In this document: positions 55,464 to 62,437 of the stretch, piece after piece | How positions within the stretch are numbered: the stretch's first letter is position 1 | Layout of the letters: every line of letters begins with the position of its first letter | From: Leptospira sp. | Lineage (GTDB): Bacteria > Spirochaetota > Leptospiria > Leptospirales > Leptospiraceae | Length of the DNA: 62,437 bases | Assembly (NCBI GenBank): GCA_009991425.1 | Contig: JAACWH010000032.1 | Coordinates: forward strand, 1-62,437 | Reading direction: 5' to 3' | Translations under genes and position numbers: made by a program | Notes under the pieces: generated by a model | What the model was told of the DNA's origin: nothing | The model's database searches: none | Seen by the model: only the letters and a program-made list of their open reading frames with translations

Positions 55464-56660
55464 TCAATCTAGAAGATCTTTAATAGCTTTTTGTATTCCA
55501 TCGATACTAAGAAAATACATAGGAATAATATCACCTATTGCTTGTATTGTTGTCTCCCACCATAGTCTTTCTGGTTCAGGATTCAACCATACTGAATTGG
55601 GAAATCGTCTTTTCATTTCCTGCAAACTATCGATTCCGACTAATCTTGATTCTTCTTTTTGAAGGTTTCTAGTTGAATGAAAAGCATAGGGGTTGGTTGA
55701 AGATGAGAACAATTCGTACGGTGCCATCCAGGCATCTCCAACATAAATAATTCTTGTGTCTGGTCTAAACTTTCTTATAAATTTTGAAATTGGATAGGAT
55801 TTTCTTAAGTAAGGATCTTCAAATATTTCATAACTAAAAATATTGTGAAAGTAAAAGCTGTAAAATTCTTTAAAATGCTGAATTTTATTGGCTGCAGAGA
55901 ATAATTGGGACACTTTGTTCGCATGTGGTGTCATAGAGCCGCCAATATCCATTAAAAGAACAACTTTAAGATTGTTCTTTCTGGATTTTTCCTCTATCAA
56001 TTCCAGATCACCTCCATTGTCAGAAGTTCTTTGGATGGTTTTGGGAATATTAAGTTCGGGTCGCCCTTCCTTCTTCATGATTCTAAGGTATTTCAAGGCT
56101 AACTGTATCTTTCTGGTATCTAGGACTTCGTCACTTCGATAAGGTCTGAACTTTCTATCCTGCCAGACCGCAATTCCTGTTCGATTGCCAGCTTCTCCAC
56201 CTATTCTAATTCCTTGTTCATTGTATCCTGAATTTCCAAAAGGAGATGTCCCACCTGTTCCTATCCAAGTGTCTCCACCATCATGTCTTTCTTTTTGTCT
56301 TTTCAATCGATCTTTGAGTTCTTCTAGTAATCTATCAGGATCATATTTAGGAGCGTTTTTCTTGCGTTCTTCATCCAACAAAAACTTTTTAGCTTTTGCT
56401 AACCAAGCTTCGAGATTCTTTAATGCAGATTCCGAAGTAAATGTTAGACTTCCAAATATTTCTAAAAAAACAAGATCGTAAGAATCGTAGTATTTGATAT
56501 CTTTAACAAGACATAAACGACCTACTCTGTAGAGCCTATCTAAACCTATAAAACTTTCTTTCTCGCAAAGACTATGAATTGCATTGAGAAAATTTAAAAA
56601 CTCCCCAGTTCCTGCTGGAATTCCTTTTGAACGAATCGCATAAAAAAATGGAATAAACAT
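55464..56660 (-). CDS. CoxE-like VWA-domain protein
   Basis: A cytoplasmic partner of MoxR-type AAA ATPases. The N-terminal helical half starts FFYAIRSKGIPAGTGEFLNFL, as in CoxE-like proteins. A charged linker (near residues 95-125) leads to the VWA domain, whose metal site is LLMDIGGSMTPH near residue 238. This reads D-x-G-x-S, with Gly at the place of the first serine of the usual D-x-S-x-S. I recall that form from this subfamily. The 398 residues are typical. The stop of the MoxR gene and this ATG adjoin, so they form one unit. The client that they remodel is not known. Confidence 0.82.
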   Translation of the reverse strand: MFIPFFYAIRSKGIPAGTGEFLNFLNAIHSLCEKESFIGLDRLYRVGRLCLVKDIKYYDSYDLVFLEIFGSLTFTSESALKNLEAWLAKAKKFLLDEERKKNAPKYDPDRLLEELKDRLKRQKERHDGGDTWIGTGGTSPFGNSGYNEQGIRIGGEAGNRTGIAVWQDRKFRPYRSDEVLDTRKIQLALKYLRIMKKEGRPELNIPKTIQRTSDNGGDLELIEEKSRKNNLKVVLLMDIGGSMTPHANKVSQLFSAANKIQHFKEFYSFYFHNIFSYEIFEDPYLRKSYPISKFIRKFRPDTRIIYVGDAWMAPYELFSSSTNPYAFHSTRNLQKEESRLVGIDSLQEMKRRFPNSVWLNPEPERLWWETTIQAIGDIIPMYFLSIDGIQKAIKDLLD

Positions 56661-57460
56661 TAATTGAAGATTCTATAATCCTCTTCATTCTTCAATAGTG
56701 CACCAGCATAAGGAATTCTGCCATCTTCTAAATTGGCTCCCATTTGAACCAATATTTGAATCCAATCCAAAAGTTCACTAGTGCTAGGTTTTTTCTTGAT
56801 TTCATCTCTTTTTCGAAGATGATAGAAAAGATCTAAGGCACGCAATAAAAGGTTTTTGTCTAAGTCTGGAAAATGCTGATCCACAATAGTTTGCATGAAG
56901 TCTCGGTTGGGAAATTCTATATAATGAAATATACATCTTCTAAGAAAGGCATCGGGAAGTTCTTTTTCATTGTTGGAAGTGATTATAGTCAGTGGTCTTA
57001 CTTTTGCAGAGATCTTTCGATTCGTTTCAAAAATTGTAAATTCCATTCGGTCTAGTTCTAATAAAAGATCATTGGGAAATTCAATATCAGCTTTATCTAT
57101 TTCATCTATAAGAACAACTGCATCTCCTTTTTCGAAAGCAAGACCAAGTGCCCCCAGTCGAATGTAATTTTCAATATTTTGAACCCTCTCTGCTGCTTCT
57201 TCACTGGAAAAACGGGAATCATTTAATCTTGCAACTGCATCATAGAAATACAAACCTTCTTTAGCCTGCGAGGTGGATTTAATATGCCAACTGTAGAGTG
57301 GTAATTTTTTCTTGTCGGCAAGGAATTCAGCCAAAAGAGTTTTCCCCGTTCCCGGTTCGCCACGAATAAGAAGAGGTCGTTTGGTAATAGTTGCAATTTC
57401 TACAGCTTCTTCCAATTCAGCTGAAAGGACATAGGATTCAAAAAGGGATTTTTCAGTCAT
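56660..57460 (-). CDS. MoxR-family AAA+ ATPase
   Basis: An ATPase that works with VWA proteins to insert metals or assemble complexes. Walker A is GEPGTGKT at residues 34-41, Walker B is VVLIDEIDKAD, and sensor 1 lies in LTIITSNNEKELPDAFLRRC. I chose the ATG at 57460: the 266-residue product starts with a normal MoxR N-terminus, while the longer frame to 57799 would add 113 residues antisense to the next gene. It overlaps the VWA gene by one base. It is divergent from the 641-residue gene across 94 bases. Confidence 0.9.
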   Translation of the reverse strand: MTEKSLFESYVLSAELEEAVEIATITKRPLLIRGEPGTGKTLLAEFLADKKKLPLYSWHIKSTSQAKEGLYFYDAVARLNDSRFSSEEAAERVQNIENYIRLGALGLAFEKGDAVVLIDEIDKADIEFPNDLLLELDRMEFTIFETNRKISAKVRPLTIITSNNEKELPDAFLRRCIFHYIEFPNRDFMQTIVDQHFPDLDKNLLLRALDLFYHLRKRDEIKKKPSTSELLDWIQILVQMGANLEDGRIPYAGALLKNEEDYRIFN

Positions 57461-57554
57461 ATCTTCCACCAGATTGATGTAAAAAATCACCAAGGAAACA
57501 AAAAAAGGTTTTAATCTAAGAATTATTAAAAATAATTTACTGTAGATACGATTT

Positions 57555-59480
57555 ATGGCTGAATTTGACAAAACTAAAAAAGCAATTGGATTGAATAGCA
57601 TTGATGATTCCCTTCGGAAAGACATGCTTGAAAAGTTTAAATCTGCTGGTGGCAAAATCGTAAAAGATAAACCAGCAGCTGAAGAACAGCCTAAGAAAGA
57701 TCGTCCACAACCTAAGACGAGACAAAGTGTAACCTCTAGAACTGAATTTGATCGATCCAGTTCTGGTTCAGGTCGAGGCGGTTCGTCCTCTGGTTCCAAT
57801 AGATCCTCTCAATCTGATTCCAAGTCTTCTAGCCCAAGAGCTTCTGTAGATTCTTCCCAAGCCTATGAAAAAGAAATTTCTAGTTTTGGTGCAAAATTCG
57901 CGGTAAAATTAAAATGTTGGTTTGCACGAGTCACACCTTTTGGTGCTCCTGAAATAACGCCTGCTTGTATGGGAATTTTTGCAAGAGATCTTAGATCGGC
58001 ACTCATGGAATTTCAGATGGTTGGCAATGAACTTCTCACTAATTCTGCATACTCACCTAAAATTACTAAAGCTTTAGACCAAGTAAACCCTGTGTTTATA
58101 GAAGTCCTAGCACTTGGACATAAGTTATATAAGAATACTGAACTTGGTGAGTTAACTGATCCTTATAATGCTGCTCCCGATCAACCGGTTTATATTAATA
58201 GGGTTAAAGATCCCATTTACGCAATTTTTAAAAAGCTATATGTTCTGTATCCTTACCAAGAATCCTATAAAAAGGCAGTTTCTCTTGCCTATGAACATCT
58301 GCAGAAATTAGAAGGCAAACCTGCGATGATTTACAACTCTCGAAAGAAGAAAATTCTACAAGAAGTGGACAATTTGTTCGGGACAATCTTCGAGAAAATG
58401 TATCTTGTTATTATTCGAAATGAAAATAAAAATATTCCCATAGTTTCTCGTTATATGGAGAATATGTTGGGGATTACCTTAGATGATAAGCCTGGTCAAA
58501 GAAAATCGGGAGAAGGAGTTCCAGAAGCAGAACCAAACAATTCCGCAGAATCAGGTTCAGGAACTGAAGAAGCTTCTGCTGAGGAAAAAGATGAAGAAAA
58601 GAAAGAAGAAGTAGTTATCCCTAAAGAAATGGCCTATGGTCTTCGATTGATGAAAATGTACAATCTCGAAGCTCTCAGGAAAAAATTTGATCCCCGTGGT
58701 GAATTGTCTGCAATTCCTGATAGTGACAAGGCACTTTTATCTTATCTCTATTTCAAAGAATTCGATGATAATTATTCCTTTGTAATGACGACAAAGAAAA
58801 TCGATATCAAGCAAGTTCATGTCAATGGCAACCGTGTTGACTACCGTCAAAAACTTCTAGACCAATACGAAACCGTTCGAGGTACGTTAGACCAATTTAG
58901 AATTTATACAGATACTTTCAAAGAGTATTCAACTCACAAAGCTAATCCTGGAGCTAATTATATCGAAGCCTCTAAGAAAACCACAGCTTTAGAAACCAAG
59001 AGGAGCCAACACTCCAGAAATGTTCGTGTAATTGCCAAAGAGTTTATGGAAAAGACCAGAGATATTCTTCTAATTCTTATCAATGATATGAAATCTAAAC
59101 GTGAAATCATTGGAAATATGGACGATATCATGTCTTTTGATAATGTTGAAGCGAAAAAGCGTTTGAATAAAAAACCTGTGAAACAATGTATTATGGAATC
59201 CTATTGCTTCTCACTTGCCTTAGCCGAACGCTTAGAAAATGGCGATCTTTATGGAGGAGTTGTCGAACTCAGCCCTGAAGAAATGAAAGAATCCTTTGGA
59301 ATTGAAATTAAAGATGAAGCCAAACAAAACGAGGAAAACTCAAAGCAGGTTGATTCCACAATTGAGCCTTCCACCTCTAATGAAGAGTCTGAGTCTTCTC
59401 AATCCTCGGATAGTAAAACAGAATCAACCTCAGAAGAAGAATCTGAAATGGATTCTGATGGTTTCAATGTAGAGTATTAA
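57555..59480 (+). CDS. Large hypothetical protein with Ser-rich and acidic linkers (641 aa)
   Basis: A cytoplasmic-looking protein with no signal or membrane segment. Residues 1-50 are charged and helical. Residues 60-105 are Ser/Gly/Arg-rich and disordered. A helical domain spans about 105-315, and a Glu-rich linker about 318-355. A second helical domain follows to about 595, and the tail is very acidic and Ser-rich. Both folded parts have many aromatic residues and conserved-looking helices, yet I do not recognise a family. It may be spirochete-specific. Its stop shares one base with the ATG of the nitrilase-fold gene, so the two are coupled. A scaffold role is only a guess. Confidence 0.65.
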   Translation: MAEFDKTKKAIGLNSIDDSLRKDMLEKFKSAGGKIVKDKPAAEEQPKKDRPQPKTRQSVTSRTEFDRSSSGSGRGGSSSGSNRSSQSDSKSSSPRASVDSSQAYEKEISSFGAKFAVKLKCWFARVTPFGAPEITPACMGIFARDLRSALMEFQMVGNELLTNSAYSPKITKALDQVNPVFIEVLALGHKLYKNTELGELTDPYNAAPDQPVYINRVKDPIYAIFKKLYVLYPYQESYKKAVSLAYEHLQKLEGKPAMIYNSRKKKILQEVDNLFGTIFEKMYLVIIRNENKNIPIVSRYMENMLGITLDDKPGQRKSGEGVPEAEPNNSAESGSGTEEASAEEKDEEKKEEVVIPKEMAYGLRLMKMYNLEALRKKFDPRGELSAIPDSDKALLSYLYFKEFDDNYSFVMTTKKIDIKQVHVNGNRVDYRQKLLDQYETVRGTLDQFRIYTDTFKEYSTHKANPGANYIEASKKTTALETKRSQHSRNVRVIAKEFMEKTRDILLILINDMKSKREIIGNMDDIMSFDNVEAKKRLNKKPVKQCIMESYCFSLALAERLENGDLYGGVVELSPEEMKESFGIEIKDEAKQNEENSKQVDSTIEPSTSNEESESSQSSDSKTESTSEEESEMDSDGFNVEY

Positions 59481-60172
59481 TGAAAATAACTTTTGTACAA
59501 AAACAGCTCAATTCCAAAATTTCTGAAAATGAACTTCTTAAAATATCCAAGGAACGATCTGACTTCATCCTTTTTCCAGCTAGAGTCTTAATCGATCCCA
59601 GCCACAATCCGCAAGAATCAGTAAATAGGTATGATTCCATCTTGGATCAATGGATGGATGTTTCAGAAAAACACAAAGGTGTTTTGATTGGTGGAACAAT
59701 GTATAGAAAACTTGCAAATGGTTCTATAATAGAATCAGTTCCTATCATCCAAGATTTGAATTTTATTGATCACTATGATTTACAGAAGCCGAATTCTCCG
59801 ATCACCCAAACTTCTGAAAGTGAGACTGTTTTTATCATGGCTGGAGTTCGTTTTGGACTGTTAGCAGGTAAAGATTATGAGGATCAATCAATTTTGGAAG
59901 CTCTACATAAGAAAGGAATCCAAACTGTTTTTATTTTGGATGGTCTTGAAAATACTCGAACTTATGAGCAAGACTTAGAATATTTCTTTCAAATGGCGCA
60001 GGATTATGAGTTTAATATTTTTCGGATTTGTGGCTATGATGCAAAGAAGAAAGTCTTAGGCAGAAGTTTGGTTGCGACACCAACTGGTATTCAATGGAAG
60101 GTTGGCAAAATGGAAGAAGATAAAGATATTATCAAAACGATCCATTTTGCTCAAACAAATCCATTTTTATAG
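59480..60172 (+). CDS. Nitrilase-fold protein lacking catalytic residues
   Basis: A 230-residue protein resembling the carbon-nitrogen hydrolase fold: ITFVQKQLN as the first strand, the SDFILFPARVL strand, KGVLIGGTMYR, and VRFGLLAGKDYEDQSILEALHKKG (two adjoining segments). In active members a Glu follows the FP pair (PE), and a Cys lies in ICYD. Here these positions are Ala34 and Gly130. Lys103 might match the catalytic lysine. The chain is also about 40 residues shorter than usual. I infer a non-enzymatic binding protein acting with the coupled 641-residue product. The family call itself is moderate. Confidence 0.55.
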   Translation: MKITFVQKQLNSKISENELLKISKERSDFILFPARVLIDPSHNPQESVNRYDSILDQWMDVSEKHKGVLIGGTMYRKLANGSIIESVPIIQDLNFIDHYDLQKPNSPITQTSESETVFIMAGVRFGLLAGKDYEDQSILEALHKKGIQTVFILDGLENTRTYEQDLEYFFQMAQDYEFNIFRICGYDAKKKVLGRSLVATPTGIQWKVGKMEEDKDIIKTIHFAQTNPFL

Positions 60173-60191
60173 CATAGATAAGATTTAAAAT

Positions 60192-60758
60192 TTAGGATTT
60201 TTTCTTTTTCTCAGTTTCTTCTATATTCATTGTAAAGATTAATATAACTAAACCAATGCTAACGCAGGAATCTGCAATATTGAAAGCGGGCCATCTATGG
60301 AAGAGCAAAAAATCTGGCCAATCGAAATCGAAAAAGTCAACTACTCCAATAAACTCACCGGCACCTGGTCGAAAGCCAAATTTGATCCCACCACCTGGCG
60401 GCATTTTCACAAAGAACTTATCTATAAAGTTACCAAAGGCTCCAGCCATAACCAGATTCCAACCCCAAGGATTTCCTAAGTCATGGTTCTTCCAGCGATA
60501 TCCAATTAAAAATAAAATCGCAATTCCAGTCGCAACTAAGGAAGGCATAGCATTATTTGGGAAAAGCCCAAAAACAAATCCTGTATTAAAAACAAGAGTC
60601 ATTCTAAAGAAACTTCCCAAAACTTCCTGTGGATCTTCTGGAGCGTAGAACATAATCACCCAATATTTTGTTACCAAATCAACTATGGTTCCAACTAATA
60701 TAAATAAAATATAATTTGGTTTGTATACTTCTTTGAACTCTTTGTCAAAATATTTCAT
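60192..60758 (-). CDS. lspA: Lipoprotein signal peptidase (signal peptidase II)
   Basis: The inner-membrane aspartyl protease that removes signal peptides from the lipoproteins, several of which are encoded in this window. The family boxes are [26 protein letters not shown] (first catalytic Asp), VVDFFDF, and [11 protein letters not shown] (second catalytic Asp). Four hydrophobic segments are seen. At 188 residues it is slightly longer than average, with an N-terminal extension and a long loop before VVDF. It is on the minus strand, 138 bases after the UbiB-like gene. Confidence 0.95.
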   Translation of the reverse strand: MKYFDKEFKEVYKPNYILFILVGTIVDLVTKYWVIMFYAPEDPQEVLGSFFRMTLVFNTGFVFGLFPNNAMPSLVATGIAILFLIGYRWKNHDLGNPWGWNLVMAGAFGNFIDKFFVKMPPGGGIKFGFRPGAGEFIGVVDFFDFDWPDFLLFHRWPAFNIADSCVSIGLVILIFTMNIEETEKKKKS

Positions 60759-60896
60759 TATTTATCCTTATTTAATTCCCCACTTCCATTGGAATTTCCA
60801 ATCGGATTTTTGCTAGGGGTTCAAGTTTAAAATCCATTAAACCAATTGCGCCTTCTTTGAAAAGTGAAATAGATTTGAAAATAATAGCAAATCTAG

Positions 60897-62318
60897 TTAG
60901 AGTTGACGCTTTTTAAAAAATGAGTAAAGACTGCTGCCAATTTCTCTAAGAACTGAGTTCAATCCATCCCATAAAATCTGGAATGGAAGTGTTGCATTTT
61001 GCCCATTTAAAACTAATTCACGAAAAGGACGCTCTGAATAATCAAAGATAGACTTGTAAGGATCGAGTAAAGCAAGATTACCCACCAATTGAGCAAGAAC
61101 TCTCTGCAGGGAAATGTAATTTGCAGGTAGATTCAATTCAGCTATTAAGTCTTGGATGCTAGTTTGGATTTTTTTAAGAAAAATTTTATCTTCTTCCAAA
61201 TTCAAGACATCCAAAGAAATATTCTGAAAGCTATCTAAATTAGTAAGAATGCGTTTCATTTTTTGCATGGAGTATTCTGTTATGGCTATAAGCTTCGCAC
61301 GGTCTGTATTTTCTTTGAGTATGCCAAGAAAATCAAAACCTTTTATCATTCCTTGGTAATCTGATATAAGAGAGCTAGAAAGAATCATAACCAAAGCCTC
61401 TTCTTCCTTGGCTGTGATTTTAGCTACTGCACCAAAATCAATAAAACAAATCTTACCATTTTCTTCAATGATGAGATTTCCTGGATGGGGATCAGCATGA
61501 AAAAATCGAAATCGAAAAACCATCTTTATATAAGCTTGGATTAGGTGGTCGGCTATATTGGATTTGGTCATTTGATCTTTCGCTAAAAACTGAGGATCAG
61601 TTATTTTCATGCCGTAAACAAATTCAGTAACCAATATAGATTTAGATGGATGAAACAATAAGGGTTCAGGAATGCGAATGTATGGATCATTTTTGAAGAG
61701 TTCTCTCATCTTGACTGTGTTTTCTCTTTCGAGAGAAAGATCCATTTCTTGTTGAATGAGGGATTTCAATTGAGTGAATAGTTCTTGGTATGGAAATGCA
61801 ATGAGAATCCCATTGATCCATTTTAGAATATAGTAGATAACTTTAAGATCATTTGCGATTGATACTTCTATTCCTGGATATAAAACTTTAATTGCAACAT
61901 CCCTACCCTTATATCTTCCGAAATGAACCTGAGCCGTTGACGCACTTGCAATTGCTTTCTTGTCTATATAATCAAAAAAATCATTGGGATCTATACCAAG
62001 TTCCGATTCTAATCTTTGAAAAATTTCTTTATATGGTCGATTGGGAACTCGGTCTTGTAATTCTTGCAAGGGTTCTATAAATTCTTCTGGGAAGAGATGG
62101 TTTAAATTAGAAAGAAATTGACCAAGCTTAATATAGATTCCACCAAGTTTTAGAATTTTATTTTTAATTTGAAGACTTACTTTATGCCATATGTCATTCG
62201 TTGCGATTGCAAAAGCTTCTTTGCTCATGAATTTTTTTCGAATATTATAATGAAAATACAATTGTGAGGCGATGTAAAATGAAAATAGATAGGCGGAAAG
62301 TGTACGAAATAGTTTCAA
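60897..62318 (-). CDS. UbiB/ABC1 (ADCK) atypical kinase family protein
   Basis: A protein kinase-like ATPase tied to quinone biosynthesis and lipid handling. The KxGQ motif is in IYIKLGQFLSNL, the A-rich nucleotide loop is ASASTAQVHFG, the lysine is in VAIKVLYPG, and the HADPHPGN and CFIDFGA catalytic segments are intact. The 473 residues are about 70 shorter than E. coli UbiB, without its two C-terminal transmembrane helices. The start is TTG, overlapping the stop of the upstream partial gene by four bases, so the two are likely co-translated. A quinone role would fit the respiratory complex II operon, but is inferred. Confidence 0.85.
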   Translation of the reverse strand: MKLFRTLSAYLFSFYIASQLYFHYNIRKKFMSKEAFAIATNDIWHKVSLQIKNKILKLGGIYIKLGQFLSNLNHLFPEEFIEPLQELQDRVPNRPYKEIFQRLESELGIDPNDFFDYIDKKAIASASTAQVHFGRYKGRDVAIKVLYPGIEVSIANDLKVIYYILKWINGILIAFPYQELFTQLKSLIQQEMDLSLERENTVKMRELFKNDPYIRIPEPLLFHPSKSILVTEFVYGMKITDPQFLAKDQMTKSNIADHLIQAYIKMVFRFRFFHADPHPGNLIIEENGKICFIDFGAVAKITAKEEEALVMILSSSLISDYQGMIKGFDFLGILKENTDRAKLIAITEYSMQKMKRILTNLDSFQNISLDVLNLEEDKIFLKKIQTSIQDLIAELNLPANYISLQRVLAQLVGNLALLDPYKSIFDYSERPFRELVLNGQNATLPFQILWDGLNSVLREIGSSLYSFFKKRQL

Positions 62319-62437
62319 AAGAATTTACCTTTTCTTTTTATATTCGTTATGATCTCCATAATTTCATAATTTTCTAATAAGGAACCTCTGCTTGGAGCAA
62401 TGTTTTTATTGATACAATTTGCAATCTCATTATAAAT
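62315..62437 (-). CDS. C-terminal end of an unidentified gene
   Basis: The last 40 codons of a minus-strand frame that enters at the window edge and ends in TGA, overlapping the TTG start of the UbiB-like gene. The peptide NKNIAPSRGSLLENYEIMEI followed by a basic end vaguely recalls the C-terminal helix of NAD-dependent Gfo/Idh-type oxidoreductases. Too little is present to decide. Confidence 0.4.
   Translation of the reverse strand: MYNEIANCINKNIAPSRGSLLENYEIMEIITNIKRKGKFF

Noticed and set aside
57461..57799. N-terminal extension of the MoxR ATPase reaching 57799.
   Set aside because: The extra residues are antisense to the start of the 641-residue gene and unlike any MoxR protein; the ATG at 57460 gives a normal N-terminus.
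60759..60896. An open minus-strand frame between the ubiB-like and lspA genes, ending in TAA at about 60776, with coding-like composition.
   Set aside because: It has no ATG, GTG or TTG until the last 21 codons and a stop lies just upstream inside the ubiB-like gene. It may be a gene remnant or chance.

Overview
The window is a gene-dense, AT-rich (about one third G+C by eye) chromosomal segment of a spirochete, most likely a Leptospira species or a close relative. The pointers are short spirochete-type lipoprotein signal peptides ending in loose lipoboxes, a Cys-rich leptospiral-type lipoprotein, an LptD-type LPS assembly protein, frequent TTG and GTG starts, and mostly conserved housekeeping genes in short operons with 1-4 base overlaps. 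I see no insertion sequence, integrase, CRISPR array, rRNA or tRNA gene. The longest stretch without a gene is 8811-9067, so nothing over 300 bases is empty.

Layout. 1-5456: two tiny coupled unknown genes, a membrane-anchored GH25 lysozyme, an FGE-fold lipoprotein, an M14 carboxypeptidase and an APC permease. 5489-8810: a lipoprotein with a nucleotide-binding-like motif, a GT39 glycosyltransferase and a Cys-rich lipoprotein. 9068-12441: the succinate dehydrogenase/fumarate reductase operon sdhCAB with a clear terminator. 12564-16300 (minus): GT2 glycosyltransferase, PLP-dependent deaminase-like protein and lepA. 16435-23815 (plus): eno, an FtsB-like gene, clpP, a YheT-like hydrolase, tldD, pmbA, a DUF4416 gene and a lipoprotein. 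23790-28100: a lipid kinase-like protein, a STAS protein, an operon ending in a SurA-like lipoprotein, and a tandem-HTH regulator. 28186-32741: an NSS transporter with a previously overlooked 31-residue MetS-like subunit, a DinG-type helicase and an LPP20/FlgP-like exported protein. 32725-34852 (minus): asnS and a TPR protein. 34962-38984 (plus): folD, an acetyl-xylan-esterase-like protein, cysS and an RlmB-type methyltransferase. 39079-47698 (minus): lptD, a polyprenyl sugar transferase, gatC, gatA, hisF and a sodium/solute symporter. 47789-55462: signalling and envelope genes, namely a receiver-kinase hybrid, a MORN lipoprotein, an M48 protease, a STAS protein, a SpoIIE-type phosphatase, and two envelope proteins sharing a small beta-repeat. 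55464-60172: a MoxR ATPase/VWA pair divergent from a 641-residue unknown and a nitrilase-fold protein. 60192-62437 (minus): lspA, a UbiB/ABC1 kinase and the end of one more gene.

Two themes stand out. First, several proteins keep a recognisable enzyme fold but have lost key residues: an AXE1-type hydrolase (nucleophile Ser to Gly), a nitrilase-fold protein (Glu and Cys lost), an FGE-fold lipoprotein (no Cys pair), a histidine kinase with a degraded ATP site, and a DinG-type helicase with one cluster Cys replaced by Ser. Second, the 50980-55462 block joins a STAS protein, a membrane SpoIIE phosphatase, a TPR protein and a divergent membrane protein that share a beta-repeat. This is my best candidate for an undescribed envelope-sensing partner-switch system. 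All functional statements come from reading the sequence and from general family knowledge; no database search was run.
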